Positions 34,100 through 43,146 of a DNA stretch of 64,000 bases are shown here, in pieces; the stretch's first letter is position 1; each line of letters begins with the position of its first letter. Where the stretch lies: positions 13,424,501 through 13,488,500 of the forward strand of contig OY747723.1 of the NCBI GenBank assembly GCA_963556495.2, written 5' to 3'. The DNA is from Valencia hispanica (taxonomy: Eukaryota; Chordata; Actinopteri; Cyprinodontiformes; Valenciidae). Under the pieces are notes generated by a model. That model worked only from the letters and a program-made list of their open reading frames with translations, had not been told where the DNA came from and did no database searches. The translations under genes were made by a program, and so were the position numbers.

Positions 34100-34495
34100 A
34101 CACAGTTTTGATGTTTGCGCTTAATGTTCTGTTAGAACACCCAACTCTGTCTAAATATAATCATCTAGCTGTTTGATTGGAGGTGATGTTAAAGAATTTC
34201 TAGGTGCGACGCATCTGTACCATTGGTAGCAAAATGGACGGCTTGACGGTTGCTACAGCGTGAAAGATTTACCTCAACTCAGCTAAGCACCGTTGTTTCA
34301 ACAGTTTTTTGTTCAGTGCAGGCTTGAAACTTGATGGTCTTTGAGTATCTTGACCAATTTCCCTTTATCTAATGATGACAGCTTTGGTCAGATGGTTGAA
34401 ACGTGGACATAACTGGGTGTTCCAACGGGTCCATGATCCTAAACAGACAAGCAGGCTAGTCTTGAATTGGATAAAGCAGACTAAAGCCTATTTTA
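34100..34495. mobile_element. Tc1-like transposase remnants in inverted arrangement
   Basis: About 34115-34170 matches a minus-strand transposase segment (GTTAGAACACCCAACTCTGT). The same motif recurs on the plus strand at about 34375-34425 (GGACATAACTGGGTGTTCCA) followed by GATCCTAAACAG (the DPKH region) and further coding-like sequence to 34495. They are either two neighbouring fragments or one rearranged copy. No terminal repeats are seen. Confidence 0.5.
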
Positions 34496-34888
34496 TATTT
34501 CCCCGTCAGCATGGGTGCGGAGACACGCAAGCGGCATCATCCGTCGATGCAAGCACTCTCCCAAGGAAAACAAAAAACAGTGCTGATGATATCTAGCAGC
34601 AGACATGGAGAAGATTGAAGAACGTCTTGCAGAAGAAGTCCGAAGACACAAACTTTGATATAACCCTTCAGTGAAGGAGAGCACAGATGAGCAGCAGACT
34701 TTTAATTCATGGATGGAAATTGCGGGAAAAGTGGTTTTCGAGGTTAACGCCCCCTGGTGTTCTGGCGGGGAGTTGCTTTGCAAGACTTCCCAGGCGACAG
34801 AGAAGTTCCGAAGGAAAACTACTCTGTCGATACGTGTACGTGCCTCTGCAAACCTGGTTACGTTAAGATTTAGGAATAGCCTATAGAC

Positions 34889-35111
34889 CAAGGGTGTCCA
34901 ACTCCGGTCCTCAAGGGCCGGTCTCCTGCATGTTTTAGTCCTTTCCCTGGTTCACCACACCTGATTCAAATGATAGCTCATTAGCAGACCTCTGCAGAAC
35001 TTTGACATACTGAGGAGGTAGTTGGACCATTGGAATCAGCTGTGTTGAAGAAGGGAAAGACCTAAAACATGCAGGATACCGGCCCTTGAGGACCGACTTT
35101 GGGGACCCCTG
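34889..35111. mobile_element. hAT-type MITE with 8-bp target duplication
   Basis: A 223-bp element. It starts CAAGGGTGTCCAACTCCGG and ends with the inverted counterpart ...GGGGACCCCTG. The inverted arms share GGTCCTCAAGGGCCGG / CCGGCCCTTGAGGACC and CATGCAGGA / TCCTGCATG words. Perfect CTATAGAC duplications lie at 34881-34888 and 35112-35119. An 8-bp duplication is diagnostic of hAT. No coding capacity. Confidence 0.92.
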
Positions 35112-35119
35112 CTATAGAC

Positions 35120-36229
35120 TCTGCATACATTGGGTTTGCTAGTTGCATGTGTTCTATATACAGTCTGCTGTGTTTTCACAAAAGTCTGATTGCCTGAGCT
35201 CTACTCAGTGACTGCTCCCAGTACATCAAACAAATCTCTTTGGCCGGGATTCCTGCTAAAGGTATTTAGCTCCTATAGAAGTCAACATTAAAGCATACAG
35301 TAGAAGAGCTTACTGTAGGTCTCCTACGTATCTCCATTCTCTTTCCCCCCTCATTTCTTTGGGATTTGGATCGCTGCTCCACAGAACAAAACAGTTTTTA
35401 GGATTGCTGCCCTGCATTTCTTTTGAAAAAAAATCTATTTATGCAAGTGTAATTTTAACCTTTCCAAGATCATTTAATTCATAAAGATTTTTGTTAAACC
35501 TACTGCAGAAAAGACTTTGTGTAACTGGAGCTAAAGGCATCATTTAACCAGAATGTTAAAAACCTTTTGGATGCAACAGCGATGTTACTATTTCCACTGC
35601 TTGAGTAAGATTTTATTTTGCTCATCCTTTTTAATCATGTAAATAAGCAGTTTTCTTAACATTTAAGCATAAAATGTGGCTCAAAATCAGCTTTTCTGGT
35701 TCATGTCTGTGCGGTGCTGCAAGGCTTTGCGAGACTGCTTTGATTTCTAAATATATTTCCTGATAACTCACTCGGAGCTCTACTCGGAGACAAATAATGC
35801 ATTAGTGTTATTAGGTTATAAAGGTCTATTAAAGGGGCATTAAATTGTTTTCCTGTTTGGTTGAATACCTTAGGTAAGAGATGGACTTTAAATCGGGAAG
35901 CCCAGAAGGGTCTGGTTTTTCAGCATGCTGGTGAAATAACCAGTCTATTAAGAATAATATCAAAGAGGATCTACATTCATTGAGAGATTATGGATTTGGT
36001 ACTAGTCCGCGAATGATACATGTGGTCCATGTTCATGATTGCTTCAAACGAGCGATGGCTATGAAGGTAATTAAAGCACTCCATAAAAACAAAATTGGAT
36101 TTTTAAGTGCTGAAACATGTTTCAAGGCAATGTAATGCTGCAAAGTTCCTGAAAACAGCTTTTAAAGAAAATAATAGAAATAGAGTAACTGTTTAAAAAG
36201 CTCCAGAAAGAGAGGAAGCATTGAAGGTG
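35120..36229. other. Unique sequence
   Basis: No gene or element recognised. Confidence 0.35.
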
Positions 36230-38140
36230 GAGATAAATCTGCTGCCTTGAAAACTACTCAGAGCTATGAACTTGTTTGTTTGATTGGAATTTGATATGAT
36301 AGACCAACATAACTTTCATAATTGTAATGTGTGAGGAAAGTATACATCCAAAAAGTGTTCAGCCCCCTGAACTCAATAAAACTTTAGAAGTCAGCTAATT
36401 TGCAGACTCCACCACTGTGTATTTTAATCTCAGTATTAATGCAGCTTTTCTCACGGAGCACAGAGACTCCAACGTCTGAAACACGGCAAGACAGGAAGGA
36501 TCACTGGATTTTACCCGGTGGTACTTTCTTCAGTGGAGGTGACATTTTAAGATGGAACAGAGCTAAAAAGTCGCCATGTGAAACCCTTTAAAGCTCGATG
36601 ATAACTAGACTCATTTTTACCTTAACCTGATTTTGTTGGTTGTGAACAGCCATAGACAGCTCAGCCCGGCTTTTCTTGGCAGGTTGATGATGTAACCCTT
36701 TTCTGGAAGAAGCTAAAGAAGCAGCCTAGTGGAGTTATAGAGATCCACAGCTTGGATGTGAAAATCTGTAGACAGGACAAGCACTTCAGAGATCTAGTCT
36801 TTATCAAAGAGTGATCATTTTTAAAAGAAAGATGTAAGAAGGACGTTTGAACACCTGGTATGTCAGTAGACTCTGTTCGATGAGGCACCAAAATTGCCTA
36901 CATTATTGCTTTTTTTTTTTTTTAGCTGTTGCGGTTCGTTTTACTTTTCCGTTTTCCTTTTGAGCAACATGTTTACCTCCCCGCCTGTGGTGGCGCTGCA
37001 CCAAGAAGCACTGAACACAGGGACACGAACTGTTCCGTGAAATGAAAACCAAAAAGAAAATAAATGTTAACAATTTGGAAATGTTTTAGCATTGTAGGAT
37101 TGCTCTGTTGTCTTTGACAAATGTGCCAGACAACTATGTTGAAACTATGGGCTCAGCATGAGCAGAGAATCAGGCAGAGTTGTTATTGCGCAGTTGTTTT
37201 GGTTTTATTTACCCGGAATGTGCTTCATCATAGTCCATTTCCTGCTTTTTTGGAGCGGTCCCGGTCCACTTGGCATTCACATCTGCAATGGAACTGCACC
37301 AGAGTTCACTTCTATTGAGCCGAGATCAAGTTTTCTAGGTAGACCAGAGTTTGGCTTTTTTTGGTCCGCATCAGAGTTCGGTTGCGCATTCCTACATCCC
37401 CAACCGGACATTCTGGGCAAACAAATTAGAGTCTGATTAGAGCAAACTAAACAGGGCTGGTGTGAATGTGCCCATCATTTGCTACAGGTCATGTAGAGAA
37501 CACAGCAAACATGTGGAAGAAGGTGCTCCGATCAGATTAAACCAAAATGGATGTACAATGTACAGTGTGTTGAGCAAAACTAACGCTGCCTATCATCCTG
37601 ACCAAATCTTTTTACAGGTAAACATGGAGGTGGTTGCATCATGACGGGGTGATGCCCAAGTTCAGCAGGGACAGAGACGCTAGTCAAAGTTGACCTGAAA
37701 GAAAACATCTTAGAGGACGCAAAATAATCCTAAGCACTGAGCTCGAGAAACAATGGTCTAGTTTAAATTAAAACATTTAAAATGGTCTAGTCAAAGTCCA
37801 GACCTAAGTCTATTTGGCTACCTAGGGCAGGACTTGTTCACACAGAGGCTCTCCATCGAAACTGATTGAGCCCAAGCTACTTTGCGAAGGAGAATAGGCA
37901 AAACTTTCACTCCCTAGATGTTTAAAGGTTGTAGAAACAGATGCTAAAAACCTTTTTATTGCTCAAAATATTGAATAAAAATCTGGGCCGCATTTTTCAG
38001 ATTTTTCTGTGTAAATGGTTTAAGCCTTGTATCATTATACTTCCACTTCACAAGTAAACACAGCACTTTGTATGCCTATCATAAAATCCCAATGAAACAC
38101 ATTGTTTGTGGTTGTAATGTGTGATACCATGTGAAACACT
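36230..38140 (+). mobile_element. Tc1-like remnant split by an inserted element
   Basis: The 5' part (about 36230-36495) matches the left terminal repeat and leader of the abundant Tc1 family (CATAATTGTAATGTG, CAGCCCCCTGAACTC, TTTTAATCTCAGTATTAATGC). The catalytic half and right repeat resume at about 37480 (CATGTGGAAGAAGGTGCTC, then AACATGGAGGTGGTTGCATC, then AAAGTCCAGACCTAAGTC). It ends near 38140. Many frameshifts. The middle is occupied by unrelated DNA with another repeat (about 36890-37470). Confidence 0.65.
36890..37470. repeat. Unclassified dispersed DNA element
   Basis: Contains CCGGTCCACTTGGCATTCACATC, TGGAACTGCACCAGAGTTC and an end-like AACAGGGCTGGTGTGAATGTG motif at about 37450-37472. 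These are typical of fish non-autonomous DNA elements carrying promoter-like GGTGTGAATG termini. The left end is unclear (a poly-T run at 36909-36924). Class unresolved. Confidence 0.35.
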
Positions 38141-39347
38141 TAAAGGATTATTATTACTGACAACCTAAGAAAGGCTAATCAGCACCCAAGACATTATACT
38201 GATAAAGCTATACAGAGGAAGTGGTATTCAAATTATGCTGGTAGGGTTTAATAAACTTATGAAACTTTTATCAGGCTTAGGGTTTAACAAAAGCCTTCTT
38301 TATGTTGATTTAGTTCTTAAAATAAAACAGAAATTAATTCTTATTAGAAAAGGCAGTTCAGTTATTGGTGCTCCTTAACTTACACCCTGAAGAAAATCCT
38401 CCTCATCTTTGCAATCAGAAAACAGCCCGAAGCTGTGTAAACATGTGTTTAAATCTGTGTCATGAACAAATGCCGCGAGGCTCTCCGTGAAGATATTTGC
38501 ACAAAAATAGCTCGGCTAAATTCATATTGCTGATCGTATTAGAATCTCCAGAAGTGGTTTGGAACAATCCCTTCATATCAGGCTGTTTAAAATCTAATTA
38601 AAAATGTAATGCGGTATCGCTATGAAATATTCAGTAATAGTCCATGCGTGATATCTCTGCTGCCATAAGCCCTTCATCAGACGGAGGGGTTATTGTGCAT
38701 GGAATGAGAGAAGGGAGTAAATACAAGGCCGGCTGAACTGAACAGAAAATTATCTGCCTTACAGTGTAATGACCTGCCTTCCTACGCCTGTGTAATTTAA
38801 TGCTGGCTTTGCAGGTCACACTTGGTGGTTGTGTAATGTATGGTGCTTTACATGGAGGGTCATGTAAGCCTTTAATGAGAGAAGCACTGATGAGGCTTTG
38901 AAAAGTAATAAAGTCCTCTCTGAGGAGAAGCCCTCCGTCAAAAGGCCACCCATCCTCTTTGGTCTTAAGGTTATATTCCTTCACCGTTCAGCGTCAGATG
39001 AATCTTGCCTACACACAAATGCTCATTTAATTTCGTTCCAAGTTGTCCGTTTGAGGATATAACTAGAGCTGCTCCAAGGAATCGGCTTTTGAACAGAATA
39101 GTCTGCTTTTTTTCAGCTGGACCAAAAGTATGGCTAATTTTCTGATCAGTTAAACGCACTTAGGCAATGCCAGATCAAGCTGACAACACCCTTCAGTGCA
39201 GAAGTTGTTACTATGGGACAAGAGCTAAAAGTAGCTGTTATCTGTTTCAGTAAGGTGTTTGAAATGAATTAGAGGAAACACAGAAGATTATTTAAAATTT
39301 AGGTTGTATTTTCTCCAAAGACATGTTAGCTGTTTTTCTAGACTGTT
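38141..39347. other. Unique sequence; candidate conserved block
   Basis: No gene found. About 38600-38990 is repeat-free, of even composition, and looks like a conserved non-coding element; this is inference only. Confidence 0.4.
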
Positions 39348-39352
39348 ACAAC
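39348..39352. other. Target-site duplication, left copy
   Basis: ACAAC, identical to 42481-42485. A 5-bp duplication is normal for Ty3/gypsy integration. Confidence 0.9.
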
Positions 39353-40001
39353 TGTCATGTTTCAATGTTAAGGGAGGACCCAAATGCAGCAAAATCCAAA
39401 AAGATGATTTAATAACAAAAACACAAGGAAGGGGAACTTACAAAACTCAGGAGGATCAAAAGGCAGCAAACGGGGAAACAGGAACCAGACGGGCAACAGG
39501 GAAGGCAGGAACCAGAGAGGGAAGAATGACGGACGAACCAGCGAGTTGTAACTGAATGAGAACCGAATTTATACTGAGGAGGAGAGTGAAGAGTGGAGCA
39601 GAGAAGGAGCAGGACTAATTAAGGGAAGCGGTTGCAGCTGACGGGGAGTGAGCAGGTGGAAGTGATTAGCAGCTGGGATGGAAGGTAGAATGGCTAGGAG
39701 ACAGAAGACTCTAAAGAAACTAGAAAGGATTCTTAAGAAACGTAAGGACACACTGGAGAACAGAAGGAGGAATTAAATAAAGAGATAAAAGGAAACACAA
39801 ATGGGAAGGTGAACATAGACAAAGGTGAAAAACATCTACAGAACCCAGGGAGTGCCAGAATACAAAAATATAATTACACTGAAGGAAAACTACTAACTTA
39901 AGACACAAACAGGAGGAGCAACACAAGAGGGCACCTTGGGGTAAAAAACCAAGTGGAAGGAAAAATTTAAACTTGCTGCACAAAATCCAAAGACCATGAC
40001 A
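39353..40001 (-). repeat. 3' LTR (element is on the minus strand)
   Basis: 649 bp. Relative to the other LTR it has 7 extra bases (a duplicated AAACAGG near 39475) and lacks about 10 bases near 39947. The TATA-like TATAAAT is at about 39567-39573 (minus), and the self-primer complement is at 39533-39542. Confidence 0.93.
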
Positions 40002-41834
40002 GGACCCCCCCCTTAAGGGCGGATACCAGACGCCCTTAAGAGTCCAAAACAAAAAAAACACCCAACCAGGGTGGGTGGAGGGGGCCTCGGAAGGAGGGCG
40101 AGAGTCCGAAACCAAATAACACAACCAACCAGGGTGGGTGGAGGGGGGCCTCGGAAGGAGGGTAAGAGTCGAAAAAAAAAAAAAACAGTTGAAGGCAAAA
40201 GTCCTGAGGCCTGCGACGAAGGAGCAGGAACCCGGGAGGCCGGCGTCGAGGAACCAAGAGACGAGGAGGCCGGCGTCGAGGAACCAAGAGACGAGGAGGC
40301 CGGCGTCGAGGAACCAAGAGGCGAGGAGGCCGGCGTCGAGGAACCAAGAGGCGAGGTGGCCGGCGACGAGGAACCAAGAGGCGAGGTGGCCGGCGACGAG
40401 GAACCAGAAGGCGAGGTGGCCGGCGACGAGGAACCAGAAGGCGAGGTGGCCGGCGACGAGGAACCAGAAGGCGAGGTGGCCGGCTACGAGGAACCAGAAG
40501 GCGAGGTGGCCGGCGACGAGGAACCAGGAGACGGCGTGGAGGCCGGCGGCGACGTGCTGACCCCGAGGCTGTGTCCCTCGGGAATCTCTCAGCGGAGTCT
40601 GGAGCCCGAGGCGTGTCCCTCTGGACACCCTCGGCGGAGTCTGGAGCCCGAGGCGTGTCCCTCTGGACACCCTCGGCGGAGTCTGGAGCCCGAGGCGTGT
40701 CTCCCGGGACACCCTCGGCGGAGTCTGGAGCCGACACCCTCGGCGGAGTCTGGAGCCCGAGGCGTGTCTCCCGGGACACCCTCGGCGGAGTCTGGAGCCC
40801 GAGGCGTGTCTCCCGGGACACCCTCGGCGGAGTCTGGAGCCCGAGGCGTGTCTCCCGGGACACCCTCGGCGGAGTCTGGAGCCCGAGGCGTGTCTCCCGG
40901 GACACCCTCGGCGGAGTCTGGAGCCCGAGGCGTGTCTCCCGGGACACCCTCGGCGGAGTCTGGAGCCCGAGGCGTGTCCCTCTGGACACCCTCGGCGGAG
41001 TCTGGAGCCCGAGGCGTGTCTCCCGGGACACCCTCGGCGGAGTCTGGAGCCGACACCCTCGGCGGAGTCTGGAGCCCGAGGCGTGTCTCCCGGGACACCC
41101 TCGGCGGAGTCTGGAGCCCGAGGCGTGTCTCCCGGGACACCCTCGGCGGAGTCTGGAGCCCGAGGCGTGTCTCCCGGGACACCCTCGGCGGAGTCTGGAG
41201 CCCGAGGCGTGTCTCCCGGGACACCCTCGGCGGAGTCTGGAGCCCGAGGCGTGTCCCTCTGGACACCCTCGGCGGAGTCTGGAGCCCGAGGCGTGTCTCC
41301 CGGGACACCCTCGGCGGAGTCTGGAGCCCGAGGCGCGTCTCCCGGGACACCCTCGGCGGAGTCTGGAGCCCGAGGCGCGTCCCTCTGGACACCCTCGGCT
41401 GAGACAGGAACCAGGGGCGTGTCAACCCGGACACCCCCTGTGGAATCAGGAGTCCGCTGGGAGGCCGCTAAGGCCTGCTTCTGTCGCCTTTTACGGCGTG
41501 ACTTGGGGGAGGCGGAAGCTGCTGGCTGGAGGTCCTCTTGGACTAGTCCTGAGCTGCCCAGTTGAGACTGGGGTCGAGGTGGAGGTGGTCTTCCCAACGT
41601 CTGGGCAAAAGCTGCTTGGCGGTTCCATTCTGCCTCGGCCCAGAAACCGGTCAAGCCCAGCTCCGAAAACAGAGGCTTCCATGGCCTGAGTAAGCCCATT
41701 ACCTCCTCTGCAGCAGAAACTCTAACCCATGGTGGGTTGAGAGTAGCCACAATGTCCAAGTGGTGTCTAACAGCCTGGTAAAGGGCTGGAAGACCAATAG
41801 CTGCTGGGTCCACTGGGCTGGTTCGTTCTGTCAT
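39720..41834 (-). CDS. Gag-like ORF of the LTR element
   Basis: 704 codons on the minus strand. The annotated ATG (41832-41834) lies in the last bases of the 5' LTR. A more natural gag start may be the VDPAA codons about 8 residues in, where related sushi-type gags begin MDPAD and here the codon is GTG; this comparison is from memory. Residues 1 to about 125 are unique and contain a basic patch (KSRRKRRQK) near the end. Then follow PDSAEG repeats of 14 residues. Two 25-base units shift the reading frame twice, giving SRLRRGC and then LQTPPRVS versions of the same repeat. After that come 10-residue hydrophobic repeats and a tail that runs into the 3' LTR. No zinc knuckle or protease is seen. 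Whether it is translated is unknown. Confidence 0.5.
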   Translation of the reverse strand: MTERTSPVDPAAIGLPALYQAVRHHLDIVATLNPPWVRVSAAEEVMGLLRPWKPLFSELGLTGFWAEAEWNRQAAFAQTLGRPPPPRPQSQLGSSGLVQEDLQPAASASPKSRRKRRQKQALAASQRTPDSTGGVRVDTPLVPVSAEGVQRDAPRAPDSAEGVPGDAPRAPDSAEGVPGDTPRAPDSAEGVQRDTPRAPDSAEGVPGDTPRAPDSAEGVPGDTPRAPDSAEGVPGDTPRAPDSAEGVPGDTPRAPDSAEGVGSRLRRGCPGRHASGSRLRRGCPEGHASGSRLRRGCPGRHASGSRLRRGCPGRHASGSRLRRGCPGRHASGSRLRRGCPGRHASGSRLRRGCPGRHASGSRLRRGCRLQTPPRVSRETRLGLQTPPRVSRGTRLGLQTPPRVSRGTRLGLQTPLRDSRGTQPRGQHVAAGLHAVSWFLVAGHLAFWFLVAGHLAFWFLVAGHLAFWFLVAGHLAFWFLVAGHLASWFLVAGHLASWFLDAGLLASWFLDAGLLVSWFLDAGLLVSWFLDAGLPGSCSFVAGLRTFAFNCFFFFSTLTLLPRPPSTHPGWLCYLVSDSRPPSEAPSTHPGWVFFLFWTLKGVWYPPLRGGSCHGLWILCSKFKFFLPLGFLPQGALLCCSSCLCLKLVVFLQCNYIFVFWHSLGSVDVFHLCLCSPSHLCFLLSLYLIPPSVLQCVLTFLKNPF
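40005..40014 (-). promoter_or_regulatory. Polypurine tract
   Basis: On the minus strand AAGGGGGGGG, separated by TCC from the first base of the 3' LTR. It is the expected primer site for plus-strand DNA synthesis in an LTR retroelement and confirms the minus orientation. Confidence 0.85.
40070..40172. repeat. Two-copy repeat inside the LTR element
   Basis: Two copies of an approximately 50-bp module with CAACCAGGGTGGGTGGAG and CCTCGGAAGGAGGG words, starting at about 40070 and 40123, followed by an A run. A third repeated block in the same interior, distinct from the 30-bp and 42-bp arrays. Confidence 0.8.
40231..40530. repeat. 30-bp minisatellite, ten units
   Basis: Ten 30-base units of the type GGCCGGCGACGAGGAACCAG..., with A/G and CC/GA variants. 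The unit is a multiple of three, so it translates without stops (on the minus strand as 10-residue repeats such as LLVPRRRPPR or WFLVAGHLAF). Confidence 0.95.
40594..41399. repeat. 42-bp minisatellite, 20 units
   Basis: Eighteen full 42-base units and two 25-base units (40720-40744 and 41039-41063); the sum is exactly 806 bases. The unit begins GGAGTCTGGAGCCCGAGGCG and alternates between TCTCCCGGG and TCCCTCTGG centres. On the minus strand the native frame gives 14-residue repeats with PDSAEGVPGDTPRA. The units are stop-free in several frames on both strands, which creates many spurious open frames here. Confidence 0.96.
41817..41826 (-). promoter_or_regulatory. Putative self-primer binding site
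   Basis: On the minus strand ACGAACCAGC, 2 bases inside the 5' LTR boundary. Its complement GCTGGTTCGT occurs in the LTR (42002-42011 read on the minus strand), about 31-40 bases downstream of a TATA box, where transcription should start. In the Tf1/sushi group the first bases of the RNA pair with such a site and prime minus-strand synthesis instead of a tRNA. No tRNA-type TGG start is present here. Confidence 0.7.
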
Positions 41835-42480
41835 GTTTCAATGTTAAGGGAGGACCCAAATGCAGCAAAATCCAAAAAGATGATTTAATAACAAAAACAC
41901 AAGGAAGGGGAACTTACAAAACTCAGGAGGATCAAAAGGCAGCAAACGGGGAACCAGACGGGCAACAGGGAAGGCAGGAACCAGAGAGGGAAGAATGACG
42001 GACGAACCAGCGAGTTGTAACTGAATGAGAACCGAATTTATACTGAGGAGGAGAGTGAAGAGTGGAGCAGAGAAGGAGCAGGACTAATTAAGGGAAGCGG
42101 TTGCAGCTGACGGGGAGTGAGCAGGTGGAAGTGATTAGCAGCTGGGATGGAAGGTAGAATGGCTAGGAGACAGAAGACTCTAAAGAAACTAGAAAGGATT
42201 CTTAAGAAACGTAAGGACACACTGGAGAACAGAAGGAGGAATTAAATAAAGAGATAAAAGGAAACACAAATGGGAAGGTGAACATAGACAAAGGTGAAAA
42301 ACATCTACAGAACCCAGGGAGTGCCAGAATACAAAAATATAATTACACTGAAGGAAAACTACTAACTTAAGACACAAACAGGAGGAGCAACACAAGAGGG
42401 CACCTTGGGGTAAAAAGGGGAAGAAAACCAAGTGGAAGGAAAAATTTAAACTTGCTGCACAAAATCCAAAGACCATGACA
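41829..42480 (-). repeat. 5' LTR (element is on the minus strand)
   Basis: 652 bp, starting TGTCATGGTC and ending AACATGACA on the minus strand. Contains the promoter elements. It has about 10 bases (GGGGAAGAA-type) near 42416 that are absent from the 3' LTR. Confidence 0.93.
42037..42042 (-). promoter_or_regulatory. TATA box of the LTR promoter
   Basis: TATAAA on the minus strand. Counting about 30 bases downstream gives a start at about 42011-42014, at the beginning of the GCTGGTTCGT self-primer sequence. Confidence 0.65.
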
Positions 42481-42485
42481 ACAAC
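42481..42485. other. Target-site duplication, right copy
   Basis: ACAAC, partner of 39348-39352. Confidence 0.9.
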
Positions 42486-42499
42486 AGACAGCTAGAGTT

Positions 42500-42926
42500 A
42501 GGAATGTGTATTTTCAATTTGTGGATAACGGGTCTCACTGTGGTTCTCTGGAAATCCAAAGCCTTAGAAATGACTTTGTAACCTTTTTGAGTATCAATGA
42601 CTTTGTTTTTTCATCTGCTCTTGAATTTCTTTGGATCAATGCATGATGTTTGCTTTTTGTGAAAAAAAAAAAAATATAAATTTTTTTGCCTACTTTGTGT
42701 TGTAAGACAGGTTCTATTTAACTGATTTGATTTCCGGGTGTGGCTTGTGAAAAAAAAAAAAAAACGTTCAGTTATTTCACAATCTTATCAAATATGGGAG
42801 CAGTTCATTTTTAACATAGGGAATGTTTGCTTTGGATAGCATTGCCTCCCTAATCTGAAACATTTATGTGTAAAAAAAGCCAAAAAAGAGGGAATCTGTA
42901 AAAGGGCAAATATTTTTTCAGAGTAT
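42500..42926 (-). mobile_element. Decayed DNA transposon fragment
   Basis: Contains CTCACTGTGGTTCTCTGGAAATCC, GAATTTCTTTGGATCAATGCATGATG and an end-like GGGCAAATATTTTTTC near 42905-42920. These are words I associate with a widespread fish DNA transposon. Poly-A runs near 42661 and 42751. Class and boundaries uncertain. Confidence 0.35.
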
Positions 42927-43146
42927 GGCAACCACGGTGCGTTAAGTGGAATGTAAATAGTCGGATGTCAAAGTCGATACAAAATGTTCTTGTTGTGGGT
43001 ACAATTTGACGCTTGGTTGACACAAAATCAGCTGTATCTGATGCCACCGTATTATACCTAAAAAGCTGGGGACAACAACACGACATCTAGACCCATTCAA
43101 GCGATAGCTTGCAAGTCAGGAAACGGCTTGTTCAGAGAATCTTTTC

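Larger units (their letters stand above)
39353..42480 (-). mobile_element. Non-autonomous Ty3/gypsy (sushi-like) LTR retrotransposon
   Basis: A 3128-bp element on the minus strand, bounded by TG...CA LTRs (TGTCATG...CATGACA) and the 5-bp duplication ACAAC. The LTRs (39353-40001 and 41829-42480) differ by two small indels, and I see no substitutions by eye, so the insertion is recent. It has a polypurine tract next to the 3' LTR. A 10-base site next to the 5' LTR is complementary to the likely transcript start. The interior is only 1827 bp. It carries one long gag-like ORF dominated by minisatellites. No protease, reverse transcriptase, RNase H or integrase is visible, so it must borrow enzymes. 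Confidence 0.93.

Noticed and set aside
40231..41399. CRISPR-like array
   Set aside because: The repeats are directly tandem with no unique spacers, inside an LTR retroelement of a eukaryote.
40071..41689. Plus-strand open frames of 140-443 codons
   Set aside because: They are antisense readings of the stop-free 30-bp and 42-bp arrays. LTR orientation, polypurine tract and TATA box all place the element on the minus strand.
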